Source: Candidatus Gastranaerophilales bacterium (lineage in GTDB: Bacteria > Cyanobacteriota > Vampirovibrionia > Gastranaerophilales > Gastranaerophilaceae). From it: DNA of 6,450 nucleotides. Positions 1 to 5,406 of this stretch are shown here, in pieces (position 1 is the first letter of the stretch; every line of letters starts with the position of its first letter). The position numbers were made by a program, and so were the translations under genes. The DNA is taken from assembly GCA_021202305.1 (NCBI GenBank), contig JAJQDG010000063.1, positions 1 through 6,450 of the forward strand. Reading direction: 5' to 3'. Under the pieces are notes generated by a model that saw only the letters and a list, made by a program, of their open reading frames with translations, ran no database searches and was not told the DNA's origin.

Positions 1-780
1 AATTCTGGGTTTTTTATTTAATTTTAAGGGTTCATCTAATGCATTTTCATATTGTTTTTTACTGATATACCCTGTTTTATACATTCTTTTTAAAACTTGA
101 TTTCGTCTTTTTACAGCGGCATCGGGATTGGTAAAGGGCGAATAAATACTCGGAGCTTGAGGCAGTCCCGCTATTAGGGCAGTTTCAGCAAGTGTAAGTT
201 CATTAAGCGATTTATCAAAATAGGTTTTTGAAGCGGACAATACGCCGTATGTGCCTGAACCTAAATAAACCGAGTTAAGGTACATGTCAAGAATTTCATC
301 CTTTGAAATTGTCTTTTCGATTCTGTGTGCAATAATTAACTCTTTTATTTTTCTGTCAAAAGTTCTTTCATTCGAAAGAAAAAGTATTCTCGCAAGCTGC
401 TGCGTAATTGTGCTTGCACCTTGTTTGACGGAGCCTGCTTTTATATTTGTAATTAATGAGCGGATAAGCCCGAGTGTGTCAAAGCCCCGGTGAGAATAAA
501 AATTTTTATCTTCTGTAGCTATTATTGCATTTTTAAGGTTTTTGGGTATATCGTCAATCGATACTTTCTCGAAAGAATATGCAGTAAATGTTTTAATGTT
601 TTCGCCGTCAGAAGAATATATCGAAGTAACAGGATTTGGTTTAATATCTTTGAAATTACTAATTGGTTTAAGAGAAGCGAGATATAAATTAAATGCAACA
701 ATAACCGCAAGAAACGCAGATACAAAAACAACAAAAATGTATGAAAGGCAGCCCCCTGATTTTTTCCTTCTCTTTCTCAT
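1..780 (-). CDS. Class A penicillin-binding protein (PBP1A-type), N-terminal part with GT51 transglycosylase domain; C-terminus beyond window
   Basis: This is a bifunctional peptidoglycan synthase that would polymerise lipid II at the outer face of the inner membrane. The 260 codons seen here are open to the left edge, so the transpeptidase domain is not visible. A short basic N-terminus (MRKRRKK) is followed by a single membrane anchor at about residues 13-37. The GT51 domain follows with all five classical motifs: EDKNFYSHRG with catalytic Glu90, GASTITQQLAR at 121-131, RKIKE with second Glu147, DEILDMYLN at 161-169, and TYFDKSLNELTLAETALIAG from about 186 with the downstream GLPQAPSIYSP. 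The ATG at 780 is supported by GGAGAG five bases upstream. The preceding glycosyltransferase gene ends 63 bp upstream, and a promoter-like sequence lies at their junction. The family call is very secure; whether it is PBP1A, 1B or 1C type is inferred from the GT51 motifs only. Confidence 0.95.
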   Translation of the reverse strand, partial: MRKRRKKSGGCLSYIFVVFVSAFLAVIVAFNLYLASLKPISNFKDIKPNPVTSIYSSDGENIKTFTAYSFEKVSIDDIPKNLKNAIIATEDKNFYSHRGFDTLGLIRSLITNIKAGSVKQGASTITQQLARILFLSNERTFDRKIKELIIAHRIEKTISKDEILDMYLNSVYLGSGTYGVLSASKTYFDKSLNELTLAETALIAGLPQAPSIYSPFTNPDAAVKRRNQVLKRMYKTGYISKKQYENALDEPLKLNKKPRI

Positions 781-813
781 GGAAACTCTCCGTTTTTAGC
801 TTGATTTAAGGTC

Positions 814-843
814 ATTTTAATATATAAATGTCAAAAATGCCAA
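814..843 (-). promoter_or_regulatory. Candidate promoter for the penicillin-binding protein gene
   Basis: On the minus strand TTGGCA (843-838) is separated by 18 bp from TAAAAT (819-814). Transcription would start near 807, giving a leader of about 26 bases that carries the GGAGAG ribosome-binding site. The -35 element begins immediately after the stop codon of the upstream glycosyltransferase gene, so the two genes may be transcribed separately or with read-through. No hairpin terminator is visible in the 63 bp gap. The call rests on consensus matching alone in AT-rich DNA. Confidence 0.35.
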
Positions 844-2412
844 TTATTTTTTAAAGTTTTCAATTATATTATTAACAGCAGGAATGAAATAGTTGCAATT
901 GTTCCAAATTAAGGTTTCAAACGTTTCTGTTTCATCATCCCCTGCACGGCAGCATGTTCCTTTTAAAAGGTCAACGGTACCGTCTTGAAGGGCTTTAAAA
1001 TATTTGCAATTCTGGCAAACTTTAAGCGAAAGCCCGTGGGTACTGACTTTTTTTGAAATATTTGAAACGGCATCGCACATTCTTATTGATTCATCAGAAA
1101 TCAGTCTTTTTTTGCGAAAACGCAAAATTACGCGGCGCATACCATCATCTGAAATTAAATCCATTTTGCACATTACATTTTTTGTGCCGTCAGTTACATA
1201 GGTATCTAACGTTGCGGATTTGACATTTTTTTCTTCCGAAATTGTATATTTCAAAGCTTTTTTTGAAATATCTCCCGTCATTTTTTTGAAATTCAGCCCG
1301 AGGGAATAAAAAGGATAAAATGCAAAAAATAAAATCTTTTTTAAACTGAATTTTGACGCTGTAAGCCCCAATATCCATACAAAAAGATAAAAAATGCCCA
1401 AATGTAAAATATATTTCATTCCTATTGATGAAATAAATTTGAATGAACAAAAGCAAAGTGTCAAATATAAAAGAATAACTACAGCTACATTCGGCTGCAA
1501 AAGGGACAGAGTAAATTCAATAAAATACCACGGTTTTCCGATTAAAAGTTTTAAATAATATTTAAAAAGCGATATTCTAAGCCCGATACCGGCAGTTGTG
1601 GGATTGTAATGTCTTGCATCGGTAAAAGTTTCAATATACGGAGAAAAAACGGGTTTAATGCCGTTTGAAGCAAGAAAAAGAGAATATTTAAGCTCGTCTT
1701 CGGGCGTTTCAAGACATACACGCCCTGTTTTTTCTAAAATATCTGCACTTATCGCACAATTTTCCGAATCTATAACGGAAGCCAGATCAAACATTCTTCT
1801 TGCAATAAAAACCGTATTATTTTTAAAATTTTGTTTTGCGGAGATGACATTTGATTTTAGGCTTTTATCGTTTTTGAGCGGAATTACCGTATTTCTGCCG
1901 GTGTATATCCCGCTTCCCGGTTTGTTAAATGCCGCATTAATATTAGAAAGATAAGAAGAATTGATCATTCTGTCGGCACCTAAAAAGACAAAAACATCAA
2001 ATTTTGAAGTAACCAGTAATTTTTCCGTAAAAAGATTAAGCGCCTTATTTTTAGTAAAATATTCGGGATTTTCTATACAGTGAATTTGCGCGCCCGCCAT
2101 ACAATCAGGCGTATACATAAGCGAATTTGAATCTTTGGCAAAAACCACCTGGCATGAGTAATTTTGTTTATCGTAAGTCTGGTTATTTACAGCCTGAAGC
2201 AAGGGTTCAAGCCTTTTTGATTTTGAGTTTGCAAAAATAATTACGCAGATTCTGTTTTTTTTATCAGTATCGCTGATTTTTGGCGCATTTCCCGAGAGAA
2301 ATTTTTTAGCAGATAAAAAAGCCTTTAAATTAACGGTAAAAAGATAAACACCGTATAAAATAAGGTATATGAATACCAGAAATAAAATAAAATTCAATAT
2401 CGAAGCTAGCAT
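844..2412 (-). CDS. Membrane-anchored GT2-like glycosyltransferase with a Cys-rich C-terminal extension
   Basis: The protein has 522 residues. An N-terminal membrane span (about 5-27) is followed by a GT-A-like domain (about 52-275), then three hydrophobic segments (about 296-322, 331-350, 358-372) and a roughly 145-residue soluble C-terminal region. The arrangement resembles the BcsA/Glyco_trans_2_3 style of processive GT2 enzymes. The sugar-nucleotide Asp motif is present as FVFLGADRM (Asp147), and an acidic TPEDELKY stretch (Glu238-Asp239) sits where the catalytic ED motif is expected. A QxxRW motif is not seen; the corresponding region reads GIGLRISLFKYY. The C-terminal region carries Cys466, Cys469, Cys487, Cys488 and Cys506 in a CxxCKYF...GTCC...NCNYF pattern, suggesting a metal-binding or disulfide-stabilised module. 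The ATG at 2412 has an in-frame TAA five codons upstream and no Shine-Dalgarno sequence; a promoter lies directly before it. Substrate unknown; activity uncertain because of the weakened motifs. A role in envelope polysaccharide synthesis is inferred from family and neighbours. Confidence 0.75.
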   Translation of the reverse strand: MLASILNFILFLVFIYLILYGVYLFTVNLKAFLSAKKFLSGNAPKISDTDKKNRICVIIFANSKSKRLEPLLQAVNNQTYDKQNYSCQVVFAKDSNSLMYTPDCMAGAQIHCIENPEYFTKNKALNLFTEKLLVTSKFDVFVFLGADRMINSSYLSNINAAFNKPGSGIYTGRNTVIPLKNDKSLKSNVISAKQNFKNNTVFIARRMFDLASVIDSENCAISADILEKTGRVCLETPEDELKYSLFLASNGIKPVFSPYIETFTDARHYNPTTAGIGLRISLFKYYLKLLIGKPWYFIEFTLSLLQPNVAVVILLYLTLCFCSFKFISSIGMKYILHLGIFYLFVWILGLTASKFSLKKILFFAFYPFYSLGLNFKKMTGDISKKALKYTISEEKNVKSATLDTYVTDGTKNVMCKMDLISDDGMRRVILRFRKKRLISDESIRMCDAVSNISKKVSTHGLSLKVCQNCKYFKALQDGTVDLLKGTCCRAGDDETETFETLIWNNCNYFIPAVNNIIENFKK

Positions 2413-2418
2413 AATAGA

Positions 2419-2447
2419 ATATTAAATAAAAATATTGCAAAAATCAA
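2419..2447 (-). promoter_or_regulatory. Promoter of the glycosyltransferase gene, predicted to give a leaderless mRNA
   Basis: TTGATT (2447-2442), a 17 bp spacer and TAATAT (2424-2419) form a good sigma70-type promoter on the minus strand. The -10 element ends six bases before the ATG at 2412, so the expected first transcribed base is the A of the start codon or very near it. This agrees with the absence of any Shine-Dalgarno sequence upstream of that ATG. Confidence 0.5.
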
Positions 2448-2465
2448 GTTTTTTTTAACTTATTT

Positions 2466-2474
2466 TGCTATAAT
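2466..2474 (+). promoter_or_regulatory. Extended -10 promoter of ilvE
   Basis: TGCTATAAT is a perfect extended -10 element (TGn followed by TATAAT at 2469-2474). No convincing -35 hexamer occurs 16-18 bp upstream, which is typical for promoters that rely on the extended -10. Initiation near 2481 gives a leader of about 21 bases carrying GGAG (2490-2493), eight bases before the ilvE ATG. The element lies back to back with the minus-strand promoter of the glycosyltransferase gene inside an 89 bp divergent region. Confidence 0.6.
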
Positions 2475-2501
2475 TATTGAATTAGATGTGGAGAATTTAA
2501 A

Positions 2502-3419
2502 ATGGAAAAAGAATTTTATTTTATGGACGGTAAATATGTACCTTCAAATGAAGCCGTTATTCCTGTAAGAACCCATGCTTTTTTGTACGGTACATCCGTT
2601 TTTGAAGGAATTAGAGCTTACTGGAACGAAGATGAAAATCAGCTTTATATTTTCAGAGCCAAAGAACATATCGAGCGCATGTTTAACAGCGCAAAGATTA
2701 TGTTTATGGATGCAAAATATACTCTCATTGAATATTTGGATATTATTTCCAGTCTCCTTAAAAAAAATAACTACAAAGAAAATTGTTATATCCGCCCCGA
2801 AATTTATAAAAGTTCGCTAAAAATAGGCCCGGGGTTATATGATTGCGATGATTCCGTTTTGATTTTCACAATTAAGCTCGGGAATTACTTTAAAGGGGAT
2901 GAGGCGCTTAAAGTTTGTGTTTCTAACTGGAACAGACTTCAAGATAATACTATCCCCCCGCGCGCAAAAATTTCAGGCGCCTACGCAAATACCGCACTAA
3001 TGATTACGGAAGCTAAAAAATCGGGATTTGATGATGCTGTTTCAATCTCAGCTGACGGCAAGGTAGCAGAAGGTTCTGCTATGAATTTTTTCCTTGTTGA
3101 AGGAAACAGTCTTATTACTACCCCCGCAACAAGCAATATTCTTGTCGGGGTTACAAGAAATACGGTTATGGAAATTGCAAAAGAAGAATTAGGAATGGAA
3201 ATTGTTGAAAGGGAAATTAACCGCACCGAATTATACATAGCTGATGAAGCCTTTTTCTGCGGAACCGGCGCACAGATTGCGCCGATTGCTTCAATTGATC
3301 ACCGCGCGTACGGCAACGGGAAAACAGGTAAAAAAACCGAACTTATTCAAAAACTCTATAATGATGTTGTTCGGGGAAAAGTTGAAAAATACAAAAAATG
3401 GTGTACACCTGTATACTAA
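2502..3419 (+). CDS. ilvE: Branched-chain amino acid aminotransferase (PLP fold type IV)
   Basis: The enzyme transfers the amino group between glutamate and the 2-oxo acids of valine, leucine and isoleucine, the last step of branched-chain amino acid synthesis, in the cytoplasm. At 305 residues it has the usual IlvE length. Visible hallmarks in order are the N-terminal HAFLYGTSVFEGIRAY (25-40), the RPEIYKSS stretch near 98-105, PPRAKISGAYAN with Lys156 as the Schiff-base lysine equivalent to E. coli Lys159, the class IV signature AEGSAMNFFLV (189-199) with PLP-contacting Glu190, GVTRNTV (216-222) and the phosphate-binding FCGTGAQIAPI (252-262). The ATG at 2502 has GGAG eight bases upstream and an extended -10 promoter. 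The gene stands alone on the plus strand, without other ilv or leu genes nearby in the window. The RPE and GTGAQI variants favour IlvE over D-amino acid aminotransferase or aminodeoxychorismate lyase. Confidence 0.95.
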   Translation: MEKEFYFMDGKYVPSNEAVIPVRTHAFLYGTSVFEGIRAYWNEDENQLYIFRAKEHIERMFNSAKIMFMDAKYTLIEYLDIISSLLKKNNYKENCYIRPEIYKSSLKIGPGLYDCDDSVLIFTIKLGNYFKGDEALKVCVSNWNRLQDNTIPPRAKISGAYANTALMITEAKKSGFDDAVSISADGKVAEGSAMNFFLVEGNSLITTPATSNILVGVTRNTVMEIAKEELGMEIVEREINRTELYIADEAFFCGTGAQIAPIASIDHRAYGNGKTGKKTELIQKLYNDVVRGKVEKYKKWCTPVY

Positions 3420-3505
3420 ATTCTAAAACCGTTTATGGACGGGAACTCGTGTCAATTAAAGCGGGCGCAAAAGCCGTTATCTCCTGCGGCACAAACGAAT
3501 TTTGA
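3398..3505 (+). CDS. Possible small protein of 35 residues overlapping the 3' end of ilvE
   Basis: An ATG at 3398 opens a frame that overlaps the last 22 bases of ilvE in a different frame and ends at the TGA at 3503-3505. The product would start MVYTCILNSKTV and contain GRELVSIKAGAKAVISCG, ending in TNEF. The 86 bases after ilvE are noticeably richer in G and C, with codons such as CGG, CTC, GCG, GGC and TGC, than other intergenic DNA here, which suggests coding sequence or a coding remnant. No good Shine-Dalgarno sequence lies at the right distance (GGGGA is about 20 bases upstream), so translation might depend on coupling to ilvE. I do not recognise a family; it could equally be the decayed tail of a lost gene. 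Confidence 0.3.
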   Translation: MVYTCILNSKTVYGRELVSIKAGAKAVISCGTNEF

Positions 3506-3519
3506 ATAATTAATACTGT

Positions 3520-3555
3520 AAAAATGCCTTAAAAGAAAACTTTCAAGGCATTTTT
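3520..3555. terminator. Bidirectional intrinsic terminator between convergent ilvE and fabI
   Basis: The arms AAAAATGCCTT (3520-3530) and AAGGCATTTTT (3545-3555) are perfectly complementary over 11 bp. After one A/C mismatch the stem continues with AAAG pairing to CTTT, closed by an AAAA loop. A T-run ends the right arm for plus-strand transcripts, and the A-run of the left arm supplies a U-tract for minus-strand transcripts. The hairpin lies 14 bases after the small ORF and 17 bases after the fabI stop, as expected for a shared terminator of convergent genes. Confidence 0.85.
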
Positions 3556-3572
3556 ATAAAACAGTACGTTAA

Positions 3573-4406
3573 TTACACACCCACCGCTTCTTTGGGTGCT
3601 GAATTAAATTGTATCAATTCCATTTCATCAAGCGAAGCAAAAACACTGTGAGCGCCGCAATCAACAAAATGAATAGATCCCGTTACACCGGATGAAAGGT
3701 CAGAAACTAAATACATGCCCGCTTTTCCAACATCTTCAAGCGCGGGGGTTCTTTTTAAGGGGGCTTTAAGCGCATTAGCTTTTAACATTCTGTCAAAACC
3801 GCCAATGCCTTTTGCTGCCATAGTTTTAACGGGACCTGCCGATAAACAGTTGCAGCGGATATTGTATTTGCCCAAATCAGCTGCAATAAAGCGCATGGAA
3901 GATTCGAGCGCAGCTTTCGCAACACCCATTATATTATAGTTTGCAACAGATTTTGTAGAACCCAGATAAGTAAGCGCCAGTATTGAGCCGCCACCTGTTG
4001 CCTCGAGTTGAGGTTTTGCATATTTTGACATTGTAAGAAGGGAATATGCACTTACATGCATTGCTAAATCCCAGCCTTCTTTTGTGGTTGTATAAAAATC
4101 ACCCATTAAATCTTCTTTATTTGCAAAAGCAACAGCATGGATAACAAAATCCAAACGGTCATAAACTTTTGCATATTCATCAAAAACGTTTTTTACATCT
4201 TCGTCTTTTGTTACATCACACTCCAGACAAAGTTTTGCATTCATAGATTCTGCAATGGGACGTACTCTTTTTTCCATAGCCTCATTAGCATAAGTAAAGG
4301 CAAGCTCGCCGCCCTGTGCAAAAATTTGCTCCGCAATGGCATTTGCGATGCCAAACTTGTTAGAAACACCAAAAATAATGCCTTTTTTACCTTCCATTAT
4401 CCCCAT
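3573..4406 (-). CDS. fabI: Enoyl-[acyl-carrier-protein] reductase (NADH), FabI
   Basis: FabI catalyses the final NAD(P)H-dependent reduction of trans-2-enoyl-ACP in each cycle of fatty-acid elongation (FAS II) in the cytoplasm. The 277-residue product is a short-chain dehydrogenase fold. Near the N-terminus GIIFGVSNKFGIA (9-21) forms the cofactor loop, CDV (63-65) and HAVAFAN (90-96) line the cofactor, and Tyr147, Tyr157 and Lys164 (LTYLGSTKSVANYNIMGVAK) supply the FabI-type Y-x6-K active site. SAGPVKTMAA (189-198) is the substrate-loop region. The usual VDGG near the end reads VDCG (Cys250), and the tail is about a dozen residues longer than E. coli FabI. The ATG at 4406 is chosen because AAGGAG sits ten bases upstream; a TTG three codons earlier lies one base after that site and cannot be used. 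The family variant is clearly FabI rather than FabL, FabV or FabK. Confidence 0.96.
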   Translation of the reverse strand: MGIMEGKKGIIFGVSNKFGIANAIAEQIFAQGGELAFTYANEAMEKRVRPIAESMNAKLCLECDVTKDEDVKNVFDEYAKVYDRLDFVIHAVAFANKEDLMGDFYTTTKEGWDLAMHVSAYSLLTMSKYAKPQLEATGGGSILALTYLGSTKSVANYNIMGVAKAALESSMRFIAADLGKYNIRCNCLSAGPVKTMAAKGIGGFDRMLKANALKAPLKRTPALEDVGKAGMYLVSDLSSGVTGSIHFVDCGAHSVFASLDEMELIQFNSAPKEAVGV

Positions 4407-4416
4407 AAAATTCAAG

Positions 4417-4422
4417 CTCCTT
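4417..4422 (-). promoter_or_regulatory. fabI ribosome-binding site, decides the start
   Basis: AAGGAG on the minus strand is a full Shine-Dalgarno match. It is ten bases from the ATG at 4406, one base from an upstream in-frame TTG (4415) and nineteen bases from a second ATG (4397), so only the 4406 start has workable spacing. Confidence 0.85.
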
Positions 4423-4438
4423 ATTAGTTTACGCCACG

Positions 4439-4467
4439 ATTTTACAACAAAAAACTTGTTTTGTAAA
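4439..4467 (-). promoter_or_regulatory. fabI promoter with an internal dyad
   Basis: TTTACA (4467-4462), a 17 bp spacer and TAAAAT (4444-4439) form a near-consensus sigma70-type promoter about 33 bases upstream of the fabI start. The same bases contain an inverted repeat, TTTACAA at 4441-4447 and TTGTAAA at 4461-4467 with 13 bases between, plus an inner AACAA...TTGTT pair. A repressor bound there would cover both the -35 and -10 elements. The regulator is unknown; the sequence does not look like the FapR or FabT sites known from Firmicutes. Confidence 0.65.
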
Positions 4468-4536
4468 CTTAACTAAAGGATCGGGGAATTTTGCATACGA
4501 CATACCTATAATTAATCGGGGCGCTATGCGTTAGAA

Positions 4537-5325
4537 TTAATGTTTTGCCCTGTTTGATTTTGCCCCCCCGTTTTGAGTATTTTGAGCCAAATTTACATTT
4601 TTTCTGCCGATTACGCCATACGTTTTCAGAAGGTTTAAAACAAGCGCCAAGGATATCCCTATAGCAATGCCGGCGCCTATTAATGTGCGGCTGCGCAGGT
4701 GTTTTGCGCCTTTTTTAGCAATTTCTTGAGCTTCTTTATTTGCAGTATTCTGTTGAATTTCTGATATAAAACCGGATTTTGCCTCATCGTAGCTTTTTTT
4801 CCCGATTTTTAATTTTTCATTTAATTCTGCTTGAATTTTTTCAAGTGCTTCTGTTATTGCGCTTTTTGACATTACTCCTTCTTGAGGCTCTGCGCCTGAA
4901 TCTTTTATAATTTTTTTAACGCAATCTTGAATGTTTGTATCTGCAATAGTATCGTCAGCTGCTACCTTAACCGTTTCTAAAAGAGAATCGGTGTTTGATT
5001 TTAGCACCGAAGCATTTTCAAAATCAGTCACGGTTTGTTTAGAGTTTTTTATTATATCTTGCAATTTGCCGCTTGCTTTTTTCAGGTAATCCGGAGTATC
5101 TTCATTAGATATAGCTCTTTCAAACATATCTTCGTATTGAAAATTTAAAGCGGTCGAATCCGGTTTAAAGGGCAAAAGCGATGCTGCTTTCCCTGCTGCA
5201 GCACCGGCACCGCCCCCAATTGCAACTGTAGCGCCGATATTAACAAAAGAATCTCTCAGGGCACCTGTTATACTTTGAGATTGTGCTTGTTCGTTTCCCT
5301 TGAAATTGGTTGAATTAACTGCCAT
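4537..5325 (-). CDS. Unrecognised 262-residue helical protein with one C-terminal membrane span
   Basis: I do not recognise a characterised family. The N-terminus (MAVNSTNFKGNEQ) is polar and not a signal peptide. Residues 28-52 form a Gly/Ala-rich hydrophobic stretch (GATVAIGGGAGAAAGKA) with glycine-zipper spacing that could insert into or associate with a membrane. Residues 60-210 are charged and predicted by eye to be largely helical, with likely coiled-coil character around 153-205 (EALEKIQAELNEKLK). A clear membrane span lies at about 214-234, followed by a basic KTYGVIGRK segment and a polar Asn/Gln/Lys tail. A single Cys is at 135. The start at 5325 has only a weak purine-rich ribosome-binding region (GGGGGAAAG, 5343-5335). 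It lies 81 bp after the ligase gene and 130 bp before fabI on the same strand. A lineage-specific envelope-associated role is a guess from architecture and neighbours. Confidence 0.7.
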   Translation of the reverse strand: MAVNSTNFKGNEQAQSQSITGALRDSFVNIGATVAIGGGAGAAAGKAASLLPFKPDSTALNFQYEDMFERAISNEDTPDYLKKASGKLQDIIKNSKQTVTDFENASVLKSNTDSLLETVKVAADDTIADTNIQDCVKKIIKDSGAEPQEGVMSKSAITEALEKIQAELNEKLKIGKKSYDEAKSGFISEIQQNTANKEAQEIAKKGAKHLRSRTLIGAGIAIGISLALVLNLLKTYGVIGRKNVNLAQNTQNGGAKSNRAKH

Positions 5326-5406
5326 TTTAATACACTTTCCCCCACATGTTTAAAAAGGTAAATAAAGATAAAAATTGACTAATGCTGCAAAAAAATTTTA
5401 CAAATC
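5326..5406. other. 81 bp AT-rich gap between ligase-family gene and the 262-residue gene
   Basis: No convincing terminator or promoter is visible on the minus strand. A TTGCAG hexamer is followed at 17-18 bp only by a poor -10 (CTTTAT/TTTATT). Co-transcription of the two genes is therefore plausible but not shown. Confidence 0.4.

Larger units (their letters stand above)
4407..4536. other. 130 bp intergenic region upstream of fabI
   Basis: Besides the fabI promoter and ribosome-binding site, this gap holds no clear terminator for the upstream 262-residue gene, so read-through into fabI is possible. A seven-base direct repeat ATCGGGG occurs at 4480-4486 and 4515-4521. No small ORF with a ribosome-binding site is visible. 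Confidence 0.5.

Noticed and set aside
284..799. Plus-strand ORFs of 65-85 codons and a 70-codon minus-strand frame
   Set aside because: They lie antisense or out of frame over the penicillin-binding protein gene, whose GT51 motifs prove the real frame. Their products are low-complexity and have no supporting ribosome-binding sites.
3435..3509. 24-codon ORF in the ilvE frame just after its stop, suggesting read-through
   Set aside because: IlvE is already full length at the TAA and the extension has no resemblance to aminotransferase sequence; the alternative frame starting at 3398 looks more protein-like.
4137..4427. 96-codon plus-strand ORF opposite the 5' part of fabI
   Set aside because: It is a shadow of the well-supported fabI frame, rich in Phe, Ile and Cys codons, with no promoter or ribosome-binding site.
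4480..4521. Direct repeat ATCGGGG twice, 35 bp apart, as a possible regulator site
   Set aside because: Seven bases twice is weak and it lies upstream of the fabI -35 without symmetry; noted only as part of the intergenic region.
5327..5347. Six-codon upstream ORF ending one base before the 262-residue gene
   Set aside because: It has no ribosome-binding site of its own and no regulatory codon run, so it is most likely chance.
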